Shown here: one piece after another, positions 36,920 to 46,290 of the stretch
How the letters are laid out: each line of letters begins with the position of its first letter
Position numbering within the stretch: position 1 is the stretch's first letter
Source of the DNA: CAVWXT01 sp963759115
Lineage (GTDB): Bacteria; Planctomycetota; Planctomycetia; Pirellulales; Thermoguttaceae
Direction: 5' to 3'
NCBI GenBank assembly: GCA_963759115.1
Contig: CAVWXT010000005.1
Span: 186,001 to 250,000 of the forward strand
Length of the DNA: 64,000 nt
Notes under the pieces: generated by a model
Seen by the model: only the letters and a program-made list of their open reading frames with translations
Databases searched by the model: none
What the model was told of the DNA's origin: nothing
Program-made: the position numbers and the translations under genes

Positions 36920-37489
36920 TTACAGAGAAGCCACTATCTTCAGCAGTTTGTCTCTTTGTAGAATGCCGCTAATTCCCCTCTTGTCGAGTAGGTAGTCAAC
37001 TGTCTCTTCGCCGTCGAGATGATGCGTCTCCGCGAGTCCTAACGCAATAGTCTTAATGTAGGCGTCAGAAGGACGGATGCCATTGGGTAGAACCATTTCG
37101 TTGGTGATAGTGTAAGCGGGAGTTCCGTCGTGCTCGCCAAGTGGTATTTCTCTTCCGTACCAACCGCAACCCTCCTGGCATTTCACTTCAACATATTGGG
37201 CCTTTGTTATCTTCCACATGCGGCAAAGAGTTCTTACTTTCTTGTCCTCTTGATGGGCGAGGAACGCCACGCCACCTTTGCCCCACATAGATGTCCCCGG
37301 CTTGCCATTGGGCAAGGCAAAGTAAAGTGGATAGTTGATTGTTAGCGGTCTCGCCTCTACGGGCGGCGTCTTATCCTGACAACCGTCGTTGCACCCTTTT
37401 CCAAAGCATGGCTTTCCGCCCTTTATGTAACAGAGAAAACGCTGCTCGTGAAGGTTGGAACCGTATCCGACATACCAGACGTAGTCCAT
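36920..37489 (-). CDS. Gamma-glutamylcyclotransferase-like (GGCT/AIG2 fold) protein
   Basis: 189 residues, intact. The N-terminus WYVGYGSNLHEQRF is the Y-G-S-N-L substrate-loop signature of the GGCT fold. A cysteine-rich stretch follows (CYIKGGKPCFGKGCNDGC). Later LYFALPNGKPGTSMWGKGGVAFL fits the fold's strand-loop pattern. May act on gamma-glutamyl or similar peptides; the exact substrate is unclear. AT-richer than its neighbours, a possible sign of transfer. Its 5' end overlaps the REP-extended tail of RAYT1. Confidence 0.72.
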   Translation of the reverse strand: MDYVWYVGYGSNLHEQRFLCYIKGGKPCFGKGCNDGCQDKTPPVEARPLTINYPLYFALPNGKPGTSMWGKGGVAFLAHQEDKKVRTLCRMWKITKAQYVEVKCQEGCGWYGREIPLGEHDGTPAYTITNEMVLPNGIRPSDAYIKTIALGLAETHHLDGEETVDYLLDKRGISGILQRDKLLKIVASL

Positions 37490-38184
37490 TGTCTTCTCCC
37501 TCTGAGGACAAATATCGGCAAATCGAACTTGGTCGCGAATAGATTGTCGAGCGGTGCGCCACGTGCTTGGCGGGAGTTGTTGAAGAAGTCAGCACTGGTG
37601 TTCGAAATCACACATCTCTCACGGTGCCGCCCGCCCGGCAACGTCGCGCCCCTCGCTGGCGCTTCGGGTTGGTATCGGTGTTCAGGATCATCCTGGCCAT
37701 CGCGGACATACTGGATCACCGCTTCAAGGCCCTCCTCGTCATTGATGTAGATTCGGCTGCCGCGTTCTGCCCACCAATTCTCGCGGACGTCGCCCTTGCC
37801 ACGTCGTTGCTGCTCTAACTCCTTCAGTTTCCGCGTACACCATGCTTTCAACTGGCTTCGCACCGCCTCGGGCTTGATATTGGCAGCTACCACCACGTGG
37901 ATGTGGTTCGAGCGGCAGTTCGCCACATACAAATCCCACCCGCGGATCTGGCAATGTTCGGCGACGGTTTTCTCCACCACCGCGCGCTGTTCGTGGTCCA
38001 GCCGGCAGGCGTGTTCGGTCATCCGCGCCTCCGCCTCGCGTTTCCGCACAGGGTCCGGCGACCGCCAGCCGTGCCCGCGTTTCACCCAACTCCGTTCATC
38101 GCCCGGCAACCAAGTTCCGTAGGTCGGCCACGTTAGATAATACGCCAGTGGATCTGGCATCGGCGGTTCGTTCGGCCTGCTCAT
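37423..38184 (-). CDS. REP-associated tyrosine transposase (RAYT 1)
   Basis: HUH single-strand transposase of the Y1/IS200-like group. N-terminal AYYLTWPTYGTWLPGD is the RAYT signature; the HUH metal motif is NHIHVVVAANI and the nucleophile tyrosine lies in EAVIQYVRDGQDDPEH. From there the frame runs through a REP copy, giving RYQPEAPARGATL and a further 75 residues of non-RAYT sequence that overlap the GGCT gene. The native stop was therefore probably near 37680. RAYTs are domesticated relatives of IS200/605 transposases that bind and spread REP sequences. Three REP1 copies lie within 700 bp. Confidence 0.88.
   Translation of the reverse strand: MSRPNEPPMPDPLAYYLTWPTYGTWLPGDERSWVKRGHGWRSPDPVRKREAEARMTEHACRLDHEQRAVVEKTVAEHCQIRGWDLYVANCRSNHIHVVVAANIKPEAVRSQLKAWCTRKLKELEQQRRGKGDVRENWWAERGSRIYINDEEGLEAVIQYVRDGQDDPEHRYQPEAPARGATLPGGRHRERCVISNTSADFFNNSRQARGAPLDNLFATKFDLPIFVLRGRRQWTTSGMSDTVPTFTSSVFSVT
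37651..37674. repeat. REP1 copy inside the 3' end of RAYT 1
   Basis: CCTCGCTGGCGCTTCGGG followed by TTGGTA. It can form an imperfect hairpin (CCC/GGG and CGC/GCG). Read on the minus strand it encodes the YQPEAPARG segment of the RAYT tail. Confidence 0.85.
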
Positions 38185-38203
38185 CGTTCACCTCGTCACG
38201 TCA

Positions 38204-38308
38204 TACCAACCCGAAGCGCTAGCGAGGGGGCCCTGCGTCCAGGTAAGCGACTCGCCTCGCATCATGGCGGTTGACATCGCGTCCTCTCGCTGGCGCTTCG
38301 GGTTGGTA
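38204..38308. repeat. Inverted pair of REP1 copies (BIME-like) beside RAYT 1
   Basis: One copy (TACCAAC then CCGAAGCG-T-AGCGAGG) occupies 38204-38227 and its inverted partner 38284-38308, with 56 bp between. They start 20 bp upstream of the RAYT 1 start codon. The right copy encodes the last residues of the DUF433 protein (PTRSASE). Confidence 0.85.
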
Positions 38309-38543
38309 TGGGCCTTTCTCGGGCCACCAACGTCTGCTGTTCACGAGCGGCGGCGTAACCCAGGCACGCGAGAATGTCTTCCTCGGTCAACTCGGGAAAG
38401 TCATTACGTATTTGCTCGTGGCTCATTCCCGCCGCAAGGTAGGAGAGCACGTCATAAACCGTGATCCGCATCCCGCGAATACACGGCTTGCCAGAACGTT
38501 TTCCAGGTTCCACCGAAATAATCTCTTGGTAATCCGCGATCAT
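38262..38543 (-). CDS. DUF433 antitoxin-like protein with REP-encoded tail
   Basis: 93 residues from ATG 38543. The DUF433 domain is complete: IISVEPGKRSGKPCIRGMRITVYDVLSYLAAGMSHEQI, a winged-helix-like fold, followed by LTEEDILACLGYAA. The last 16 residues (from RPIPTRSASE) come from a REP1 copy. DUF433 proteins usually precede a DUF5615 toxin; here RAYT 1 and its repeats occupy that position, so the toxin may have been lost. The longer frame to 38639 lacks family similarity. Confidence 0.85.
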   Translation of the reverse strand: MIADYQEIISVEPGKRSGKPCIRGMRITVYDVLSYLAAGMSHEQIRNDFPELTEEDILACLGYAAAREQQTLVARERPIPTRSASERTRCQPP

Positions 38544-38685
38544 GACTGTCTCCCTTTCCCATTCCTTGTGCACTTGTGACGCATCATCCGGCATTCGCAG
38601 CCGTCCCGGTGCGTTGGATGCACACGGAGCTACTATCAATCACGGCCCGCCGAGTGTTGTCGCACCACAGCATTATTATACACGA

Positions 38686-39930
38686 TCATGAAACTCCATC
38701 GGGCGTTTCCAGCGCCTGCGACCCCAGCGTGACCACCGTGAACTCCGCCGGCGGATGCTCGGCCAGATAGGCGTTGATGCTGCGGCTGCTGAGCCCGTCG
38801 ATCAAGCCGCCCAACTCGTCCAGCGTCCGGGCGCGGCCCAGGTGATACCAATCGCGGGCCAGCGACGAACTCCGCGCGGAACTCGATTCCTGCTGCATGA
38901 TCAGCGCGCTCTTGATCCGGGCCTTCAGCCGCTCCAGCTCGTGCTCCTCGATGCCTTTGGCCAGACGGTCGAGCTCGGCCAGCGTCACGTCGAACGTCTC
39001 CTGGGCCCGATCGGCGCCGGTGCCGGCGTAGCAGAACACCGCGCCGCGATCCCGCAGCGTGTGCAGCGTGGCGTAGACGCTGTAGCACAGGCCGCGGCGC
39101 TCGCGGACCTCGGTGAACAGCCGGGCGCTCATGCCGCCGCTCAAAACGCCCACCGCGCCCCACGCCTGAAAGTAGTCGGGATGCCGGTACGGCACGCTGG
39201 CGTAGGCGATGCCGATCTGCGTCTGCTGCGAATCGTACGGCAGGTGCTGGTACCGGCCGGAGGCGGGCGATTCGGCGATGGCGTCGGTCTCGCCCGGCGG
39301 CCAGTCGCCCAGCAACTCGCCCACCAGGTCCTTCAGCCGCGGCCAATCCAGGCGGCCGGCCACGCCGAGGATCGTGCCGTTGGGACGATAGCACCGCTGG
39401 AAATGGCGGCGGATGTCGGCGATGGTGGTCGCTTCCAGGGCCTTCTGTTCGCCCTGGGCGGGCCGGCCCCACGGCTCGGGATAGTGCCGCCGCCGCAGCT
39501 CGATCATCACCTTCTGCGCCGGCTCGTCCTCCACCGCCCGAAGCTCCTGGAGCATCGCCAGCCGGCCGGCCTCCAACTGGTCCTCGGGCAGATGCGGGCG
39601 CCGCAGCACGTCGGCGTAGATCGCCAGCGCCTGGGGCAGGTTCTCGGCCAGCGTGGCGCCGCTGTAGCTGGTGTGGGCGTTGGAGACCGACTCGCTCCGC
39701 TCCACGCCCAGATTGTCGAGGTCGAGGATGAACTGGCGGCTGTCGCGCGGGCCGGCGCCGCGGAGCGCCATCTCGCAGGTGAAGCTGCTCAGGCCGCCGC
39801 GATCGGCCGGATCGTGGACGCAGCCGGCCGGCGCCAGAAACGTGAACGCCGCCGATTGCAGCCACGTCATCGGCTCGGCCACCAGCACCAGACCGTTGGG
39901 ATACGTATGGGAAAAGATGGGTTGGGTCAC
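38686..39930 (-). CDS. M16 peptidase homologue lacking the zinc motif
   Basis: 414 residues from GTG 39930 (TQPIFSHTYPNGLVLVAEP). Where HxxEH is expected, the sequence is DRGGLSSFTCEMALRGAG, so zinc ligands are absent. The C-terminal M16 half is well conserved (GGMSARLFTEVRERRGLCYSVYATLHTL). This is the typical non-catalytic partner that forms a heterodimer with an active M16 subunit; that subunit is at 35651-36890, separated by GGCT, RAYT 1 and DUF433 genes. The start overlaps the GNAT stop by 4 bp (GTGA). Confidence 0.88.
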   Translation of the reverse strand: MTQPIFSHTYPNGLVLVAEPMTWLQSAAFTFLAPAGCVHDPADRGGLSSFTCEMALRGAGPRDSRQFILDLDNLGVERSESVSNAHTSYSGATLAENLPQALAIYADVLRRPHLPEDQLEAGRLAMLQELRAVEDEPAQKVMIELRRRHYPEPWGRPAQGEQKALEATTIADIRRHFQRCYRPNGTILGVAGRLDWPRLKDLVGELLGDWPPGETDAIAESPASGRYQHLPYDSQQTQIGIAYASVPYRHPDYFQAWGAVGVLSGGMSARLFTEVRERRGLCYSVYATLHTLRDRGAVFCYAGTGADRAQETFDVTLAELDRLAKGIEEHELERLKARIKSALIMQQESSSARSSSLARDWYHLGRARTLDELGGLIDGLSSRSINAYLAEHPPAEFTVVTLGSQALETPDGVS

Positions 39931-40497
39931 GTGGAGTATTCCGCCTCGACGGCCTTGTAGACGGTTCTGATCGTGGCGAATCCGACGCGCCGGTAGAGAC
40001 GGATGGCGTCCTGGTTCTGGGCGGTCACTTCGAGATACACGCGCCGAACGCCGGCCCGACGAAATCCGGCCAGCGCAGTGCAGCAGCAGACTCGTGCCCA
40101 GGCCGGCAGTTGCGATGTTCGGGGGCGATGCCGAGGTTCTGGATCGCGCCCAGCCCGTGCTTGTCGCGGACCCCCTGCACGGTGCCGCAATACTCGCGGC
40201 CGGTTCTGTCCGTCCGGGGAGTAGACGACCAGCCAGGTCGCCTCGGGCAGGAAGCCCGGCTTCCGCGCGATTTCCGCCATCAGCCGCCGGCAGCCCTCGA
40301 ACTCGGACAGGCACGGGAAGACGTTGGCGTCGAGTTCGCTGCGAAAACTGAGATACTTCGCCTGGGCAAAGGCGTCCAGCAGCGACTCTTCCCAGGGAAG
40401 AAAGTAGTAGTGGTCGCGGCACGGGCGCGGGCGTCAGGTCGCGCCCGGCCAGGTTGATCTCCATGCGGAAGCGTTTGAAATAGGCCAAGTCCATCAC
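39927..40497 (-). pseudogene. GNAT acetyltransferase, frameshifted
   Basis: Begins MMDLAYFKRFRMEINLAGRDL, then breaks near 40425. Later segments in other frames read LPEATWLVVYSPDG, GLGTSLLLHCAGRI and VYLEVTAQNQDAIRLYRRVGFATIRTVYK. The last block is the typical GNAT C-terminal motif. The protein of about 190 residues would acetylate an amine. It is coupled to the M16 homologue by a GTGA overlap and lies 6 bp from nfo. At least three indels. Confidence 0.68.
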
Positions 40498-40503
40498 TGT
40501 AAT

Positions 40504-41414
40504 CTATCGGGGGGCCACGGGCGGGTCAATTGTTGACTTCCCCCGCGCCGCACAACCGACATAGCCTGCACACGCTCTTAGCACCCGCAAGTTGATTGCA
40601 TCCCAGTCCACCCCGTCCTTCTCACCCTTCGGCGTCTCCAAGTACATCGGGACCTGCCGGAAACGATTGTCGCCCAACAGCAGCCGGAATGCCGCCTTGC
40701 CGAGCCGGCCGTGGCCGATGTGCTCGTGACGGTCGATGCGGCTGCCCCGCTCGCGGCGGCTGTCGTTCAGGTGAAATGCCTTGATCCGCTCCAGACCAAC
40801 GAGCCGGTCGAACGCAGCCATCGTCGTTTCGTACCCCTTCTTGGTCGAAAGGCATACCCCGCCGCAAAGACGTGGCATGTGTCGAAGCAGAACCCCAGGC
40901 GGTCAGGCTCTTGCAGACCGTCGAGGATGAGTCCAAGCTGTTCGAACTGCCAGCCGAGCGAAGTCCCCTGGCCGGCGGTGGTTTCCAGCAGGCAGCGCAC
41001 CCGAAGGCCGTGGCATTGCCCGTGGATTTCGTCGAGCGCCCGCACGACGTTCCGCAGGCCGCCTTCTTCGCTGCCGGTAGTATAGGCGCCCGGATGGGTC
41101 ACAACATACGGGATGCCCAATGCCTCGGCCCGGTGCAGTTCCTCGACGAAAGCGTCGACCGATTTCCGCCAAAGCTGCGGATCGGGGCTGGCAAGATTGA
41201 TCAGGTAGGAGTCGTGGGCGATCGGGTGGGTTATCCCGAGCTTCTCCAACGCATCACGGAAACGGCGGGCTTCTTCCGGCGCGATGCTCTTGGCCGCCCA
41301 TTGATTGTTGTTTTTCGTGAACAACTGGACGCAGTCGCACCCACAAAGGTGGGCTCGTTCCACCGCTTTGTGGTATCCGCCCGCAATCGACTGGTGAGCG
41401 CCGAGAATGGCCAT
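40504..41414 (-). CDS. nfo: Deoxyribonuclease IV (endonuclease IV), frameshifted
   Basis: Cleaves DNA at abasic sites in base-excision repair, with three zinc ions. Motifs: ILGAHQSIAGGYHKAVERA, FTKNNNQW, AHDSYLINLASPD, VTHPGAYTTGSEE, CLLETTAGQGTSLG (metal Glu), GFCFDTCHVFAAGY (metal Asp and His). A break near 40870 leads to KGYETTMAAFDRLVGLERIKAFHLNDS and DRHEHIGHGRLGKAAFRLLL, with the final zinc Glu in MYLETPKGE. All ligands are present once joined, so the enzyme is probably functional. Confidence 0.9.
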
Positions 41415-41538
41415 CCCGCTACGGTAACAAAAAGACGCGTGGCGAGCGAGATGCTGGTACTACTCTATGGTCTTGTTGTACGCTAGAATACGGATGATAC
41501 GGGCGGAAGGGCGAACTTCGGTGGGGACAGGTGGGGGT

Positions 41539-42028
41539 ATGTCGCAGTTTTGGTGGTTCCCGATTGCTGTCACGGTGCTGCTGCTGGTGGCGGCCTATCT
41601 CTGGCGCCCGGGCGGGAAGACCTCGCGGGCGTCGCGATTGTTGCAGGCCAAGCGGCGGATTTCACGCCCAACGCGAAAGGCTGGAGGCGAAGTTCGTCCA
41701 ACTCGCCTCGGCCCATGGCAAGCCGGATGCCCCTCGCTGGGCCGACTGCACGTTTGCCGACGACGTGGCCTACGTTCGCAACCGCACCACCGGCGAGCTG
41801 TCGGCCTTCGTGGCGATGACCATCGCCGGCGAGGAGGTTGACGACGCACCCCACGGCTCGGCCGACGCAGTCGGCAATCTTCAGGCCGGCACCGCGGTGT
41901 TCCGTTTCGACCGCGATCATTGGGTGACCGACGGCCGGGCGATTCTCAATCTCAGCCCGAGCGAGGCCATTCGCTACTATCACGCCGATCTGGAGATCGT
42001 CGGCGAGGAGCTGGCCCATCGGTCGTAG
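41539..42028 (+). CDS. Membrane-anchored hypothetical protein, frameshifted
   Basis: ATG 41539 begins MSQFWWFPIAVTVLLLVAAYLW, one transmembrane helix. The frame shifts near 41660 to AQRERLEAKFVQLASAHGKPDAPRWADCTF and continues VAYVRNRTTGELSAFVAMTI to the TAG at 42026-42028. About 160 residues in total. No family recognised. The stop codon overlaps the first bases of the long stem-loop repeat at 42028, which may serve as its transcript end. Confidence 0.6.
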
Positions 42029-42112
42029 CGGAAAAAGGGGGACAGGCCCCGTTTGTGCGAAGCACCCGAAGGGCCGCTGTGCGGCAAACGGGGCCTGTCC
42101 CCCTTTTTCCGC
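42028..42112. repeat. Long stem-loop repeat, GGGGGACAGG family, copy 2
   Basis: Perfect 28-bp arms (42028-42055 and 42085-42112) with a 29-base loop that is the reverse complement of the copy 1 loop except one base. An arm position changed from G to C relative to copy 1 with its partner changed too, so pairing is preserved. It separates two convergent genes and could act as a bidirectional transcript end. Confidence 0.92.
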
Positions 42113-42113
42113 T

Positions 42114-44838
42114 CTAGGGGCGTGCCAGCTTTCGCAGCACCGTCTGCAGGATGCCGCCGTTGCGGTAGTAATCGAGTTCCACCGGCGTGTCGATGCGGAC
42201 CTTGGCGCGGAACTCCCGGATAGTGCCGTCGGCCGCCGTGGCGCGGACCGTCAATTCGCCGCCGGGTTGGAGGGCATCGTTCAGTTCGGGGATGTCGAAG
42301 ACTTCCTCTCCGCTGAGGCCCAGCGATTCCCACGATTGGCCCGGCGGGAGTTGCAGCGGCAGGATGCCCATCCCCACCAGGTTGCTGCGGTGGATGCGCT
42401 CGAAGCTGGAGGCGATCACCGCGCGGACGCCCAGCAGGTATGGCCCCTTGGCGGCCCAATCGCGGCTGCTGCCGCTGCCGTATTCCGTCCCGGCCAGCAC
42501 CAGCAGCGGCACGCCCTCCGCCTTGTACTTCATGGCGGCGTCGTAGATCGGCATGAACTGGCCGTCGGGCAAGTGGCGGGTGACGCCGCCTTCGGTGCCC
42601 GCCGCCAATTGGTTGCGGATGCGGATGTTGGCAAACGTGCCGCGCGCCATGACCCGATCGTTTCCTCGCCGCGACCCGTAGCTGTTGAAATCGACCGCCG
42701 CGACGCCTCGCTCGCGGAGATATTGCCGGCCGGACTGCTGCCGGCGATCGACCCGGCGGGCGAAATGTGGTCGGTCGTGACCGAATCGCCCAGCGCCGCC
42801 AACACGCGGGCGCCGAGGATCGGCCGGATCGGCCCCGGCTCGGCAGCCAGGTCCAACAGGAACGGCGGCTCCTGGATGTACGTGCTGTCGGGGTCCCATG
42901 GGAACAGCTCGGCTCCGGCACCGCGATGCGGTTCCACGTCTCGTTGGCCTCGAACACGTCGGCGTAGCGCTTGCGGAACATCTCGGGCCGGACGGCCTGC
43001 GGAGACTGCCGCGGCAATTTCGGCCGGGCTGGGCCAAATGTCCTTCAAGATAGACCGGCCGCCCGTCGCTGCCCGTGCCCAGCGGCTGGCGGTGCTCAGG
43101 TCGATGTCGACCGTGCCGGCCAGGGCGTAGGCCACGACCAGCGGCGGGCTGGCCAGGTAGTTGGCCTTCACCAGCGGGTTGATGCGGCCCTCGAAGTTGC
43201 GGTTGCCGCTCAGCACCGCGGCAGCCACCAGTTGCCCTTCGCCGACGGCCTTGGCCACCGCCTCCGGCAGCGGGCCGCTGTTGCCGATGCACGTCATGCA
43301 GCCGTAGCCGACCGTGTGAAAGCCCAACTGCTCCAGCGGCTTGTCCAGACCGGCCAGTCGTAGATAATCGGTCACCACCCGGCTGCCGGGCGCCAGGCTG
43401 GTCTTCACGTGCGGCTTGACCTTCAAGCCGCGCTCGACCGCCTTGCGGGCCAGCAGTCCGGCGGCCAGCATCACGCTGGGATTGCTGGTGTTCGTGCAAC
43501 TGGTGATCGAGGCGATGACCACGGCGCCGTGACCGATTGCGCCAGTCGCCGGCGAACTTCGGCCGTTCGGCGGACTTGTTCCTCGGAGAGCGCGAAGCCG
43601 CGTTCCTTCAGCGGCGATTGCAGTGCGCGGCGGAACGACCGTTGCACGTCGTCGAGCGGCACGCGGTCCTGCGGCCGTTTGGGTCCGGCCAGGCTCGGCT
43701 CGATGGTCGCCAGATCGAGGTGCAGCACCTTGGTGTAGCGGGGCGTGCAGGCCGCCGGCCGCCGAGGCGGCGATTGAGCGGAACAGGTGCTGCTCCTTCG
43801 CGTACCGTTCGACCAGCTCGACCTCTTCGTCGGTGCGGCCGGTTTCGCGGAGGTAGCCGAGCGTCTGCTCGTCGATGGGGAAGAAGCCCATCGTGGCCCC
43901 GTACTCCGGCGACATGTTGGCCACCAGTGCGCGATCGGCCACCTTCATGCCGGCCAGGGCCGGGCCGAAGAACTCGACGAACTTGTCGACCACGCCTTCT
44001 GTGCGGAGGATCTGCGTGACGGTGAGCACCAGGTCGGTGGCGGTGGCGCCGGCCGGAAGCTCGCCGCCAAGCTCGAAGCCGATCACCTCGGGGGCGAGCA
44101 TGTAGAGCGGCTGGCCCAACATGACCGCCTCGGCCTCGATTCCGCCCACGCCCCAGCCGACCACGCCCAGGCCGTTGATCATCGTGGTGTGGCTGTCGGT
44201 GCCCACCAGCGTATCGGGCAAGGCCACCGGGCCCGCCGGCGTCGCGTTGCGCAGGAAGACGCATTTCGCCAGAAACTCCAGGTTGACCTGGTGGATGATG
44301 CCCACGCGCCGGCGGAACGACGCGGAAGTTGCGGAACGCCTTCTGGCCCCAGCGGAGAAACTCGTAGCGCTCGCGGTTCCGCTGGAACTCCAAGGCCATG
44401 TTCTCGGCCAATGCCTCGGGCGAGCCGAAGCGGTCGACCTGCACCGAATGGTCGATCACCAGGTCGACGGGCACCAGCGGGTTGATCCGCTTCGGGTCGC
44501 CGCCGAGCCGCTTCATCGCGCTCCGCATGGCGGCCAGGTCGACCACCGCCGGCACGCCGGTGAAGTCCTGGAGCACGACCCGCGCCGGCTTGAAGGGCAC
44601 TTCGATCGCCGCCTGCCGCACGGGCTGCCAGCCCGCCAGGTTCCGCACGTCGTTCTCGGTCACCTGGTAGCCGTCGCAGTTCCGCAGCACGGATTCCAGC
44701 AGCACGCGGATGGAATAGGGCAGCGCGGCGACGCGGGTCAGGCCGGCGTCTTCCAGCTTGGTCAGCCGATAGATGCCCACGGGGCCGGCGCCGGTGGCAA
44801 AAGTGTCGCGGGCGTGGAAGGGATCGGTGCATGCGCTG
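42114..44838 (-). CDS. acnA: Aconitate hydratase A, multiply frameshifted
   Basis: TCA-cycle enzyme converting citrate to isocitrate. Conserved pieces across frames: YSIRVLLESVLRNCDG, DFTGVPAVVDLAAMR, VDLVIDHSVQVD, TDSHTTMINGLGVVGWGVGGIEAEA, ASITSCTNTSNPSVMLAAGL (first Fe-S cysteine), GYGCMTCIGNSGPLP (other two cysteines), DSVTTDHISPAGSI, EYGSGSSRDWAAKG and ASSFERIHRSNLVGMG. That is the full AcnA/IRP order over about 900 residues. At least five frame changes; the start codon near 44835 is lost in one of them. As a central enzyme with all catalytic residues, it is likely intact in the organism. Confidence 0.88.
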
Positions 44839-44856
44839 GTTTCGCACTAGCGTTCG

Positions 44857-44876
44857 TTGCGAAGCCGCAAGCGGCT
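44857..44876. repeat. REP2 copy at the 3' side of RAYT 2
   Basis: TTGCGA followed by the perfect hairpin AGCCGC-AA-GCGGCT. Identical core to copies at 45118, 45572 and (inverted) 45532. Located between the acnA start and the RAYT 2 end. Confidence 0.88.
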
Positions 44877-45518
44877 ATTCTGTGTGATTCGCACAAGCGT
44901 CTGGCGTAGGGTGAATTCGGACTGTGCCCCGGGTGCAACGGCCAGCCGTCGTAGGTCTTGACGAACGGCCACTGCTGACGCGGGAGCCGCCACTTCGGCG
45001 GATTCTCCTCAATATAACGGATCGTGCGCCGGATGTCAGTCGGGGTGTCGAGGAAGACCTTCCAGCCGGGACCACCCCAGACGGGATGGTCGGACGTTCG
45101 CAATCCTACGGTGCGAAGCCGCAAGCGGCTGGATTCTTGAAGATTCTCGAGCATGTCTTCGGCTTGATGCTTGTGCTTGCGAATCAGCATGTGAACGTGA
45201 TCCGGCATGATCGCGCAGGCGTAACAGGTATAATCTGTGCTCGCGGATCGCTTCCGCCAGACGCGTCCGCGATGATCGGAAAATCCGACGGTTTGAAATC
45301 CAACAGCGGATACTTCAGCACATTCTCGCGCGTGTTCGCGGAACTCCGGATTTCCCGCGCCGACGGCTGAACCTTCTTGCGCCCGTAGTGCAACGTTCCC
45401 AATTCCGCGATCACGTCGCAGGCGATCGTCTTCGACATGCTCCCCGCGGATCGTTGGGGAGCCAGTATCCGTAAGCGGTCCAGATCAGATGATAGGCGAT
45501 GACGATCGGCTTCTGCAT
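44870..45518 (-). pseudogene. REP-associated tyrosine transposase (RAYT 2), frameshifted
   Basis: Starts MQKPIVIAYHLIWTAYGYWLPNDPRG at 45518, the typical RAYT opening. After shifts near 45440 and 45230 the rest reads KTIACDVIAELGTLHYGRKK, then MPDHVHMLIRKHKH (HUH motif DHVHML) and IRRTIRYIEENPPKWRL, holding the catalytic tyrosine. It belongs to a different RAYT subgroup from RAYT 1. REP2 copies sit at both ends and one (45118-45131) lies inside the coding region. The intact 3' end is uncertain because a REP2 copy replaces it. Confidence 0.82.
45118..45131. repeat. REP2 copy inside RAYT 2
   Basis: The hairpin core AGCCGC-AA-GCGGCT preceded by TGCGA. It falls within the RAYT 2 reading region, between the HUH motif and the catalytic tyrosine segment in gene order. 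Confidence 0.85.
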
Positions 45519-45531
45519 GAGCTTGCGTCTC

Positions 45532-45585
45532 CCGCTTGCGGCTTCGCACATTCTAACCGGCAACGTTGCGAAGCCGCAAGCGGCT
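45532..45585. repeat. Inverted pair of REP2 copies upstream of RAYT 2
   Basis: CCGCTTGCGGCTTCGCA (45532-45548) and TTGCGAAGCCGCAAGCGGCT (45566-45585) face each other with 17 bp between, 14 bp upstream of the RAYT 2 start. The RluA reading frame runs through both copies. Confidence 0.87.
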
Positions 45586-45589
45586 ATCG

Positions 45590-46290
45590 CGGGCCAGAAC
45601 TCCGGCGTCGGCGCTGTCACCGAAATCCACTGCTTGCTCGTCGGATGCCGGAACTCCAGCGTCCGGGCGTGCAGCGCGATCGCCCGCAAGCGCTCGTCGG
45701 CGTGTTGCGGCCCGAAGGGGATCGTCGAGCCGTACTGGAAGTCGCCGAGCACGGGATGCCCGCGCGAGGCCGCTTGGATGCGGACCTGGTGCGTGCGGCC
45801 GGTCTCCAGTTCGATCTCCAGCCACGAGCCCCAGTCGGTCGATGCCAAGCGTCCGGTAGTGCAGCACGGCCAGCCGGCGCCTCGGGGTGATCGGCCGGCA
45901 CGACTTCGGCCTGCGGCTTGCCGTAGACTTTGCGCAGATAATCCTGCCACGTGCCGGCCGGCGGATCGGGCCGCCCTTCCACCCAGGCCCAGTAGAGCTT
46001 CTTGACCGTCGCGATGCTCGAACTGCCGGGCCAGCTTCTGCGCGGCGCGGCGGCGGGTGGCGAAGACCATCGCCCCGGAGGCCGGCCGATCGAGCCGGTG
46101 CGGCACGCCCAGATACACGTCGTGCGGCGGCGTTGTCGCGCTCGCTTCAAGAACGCCTTGACGCGGACTTCCAGGCTGTCGATGCCCGGCGGGGCCTGCG
46201 TCGGCAGCCCCGGCGGCTTGCACACCACCAGGCACGGCCCTTCCTCGTAGAGTATCTGAAATCCCGAGTTCCATGCATCTACACAGTAGC
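45590..46290 (-). CDS. RluA-family pseudouridine synthase, frameshifted
   Basis: Opens FQILYEEGPCLVVCKPPGLPTQAPPG, then shifts. The active-site motif is VPHRLDRPASGAMVFATRR, with catalytic D in HRLDR. Further segments: KKLYWAWVEGRPDP, IELETGRTHQVRIQAASRGHPVLGD and RAIALHARTLEFRHP, the standard RluA C-terminus. It modifies uridine in rRNA or tRNA. No start codon separates it from the SDR upstream; the SDR frame runs straight in. Downstream the frame continues through a REP2 pair into RAYT 2 without a stop. At least two indels. Confidence 0.83.

Noticed and set aside
38755..39960. 401-aa plus-strand frame over the M16 homologue
   Set aside because: Antisense shadow; the minus frame carries the M16 C-terminal motif.
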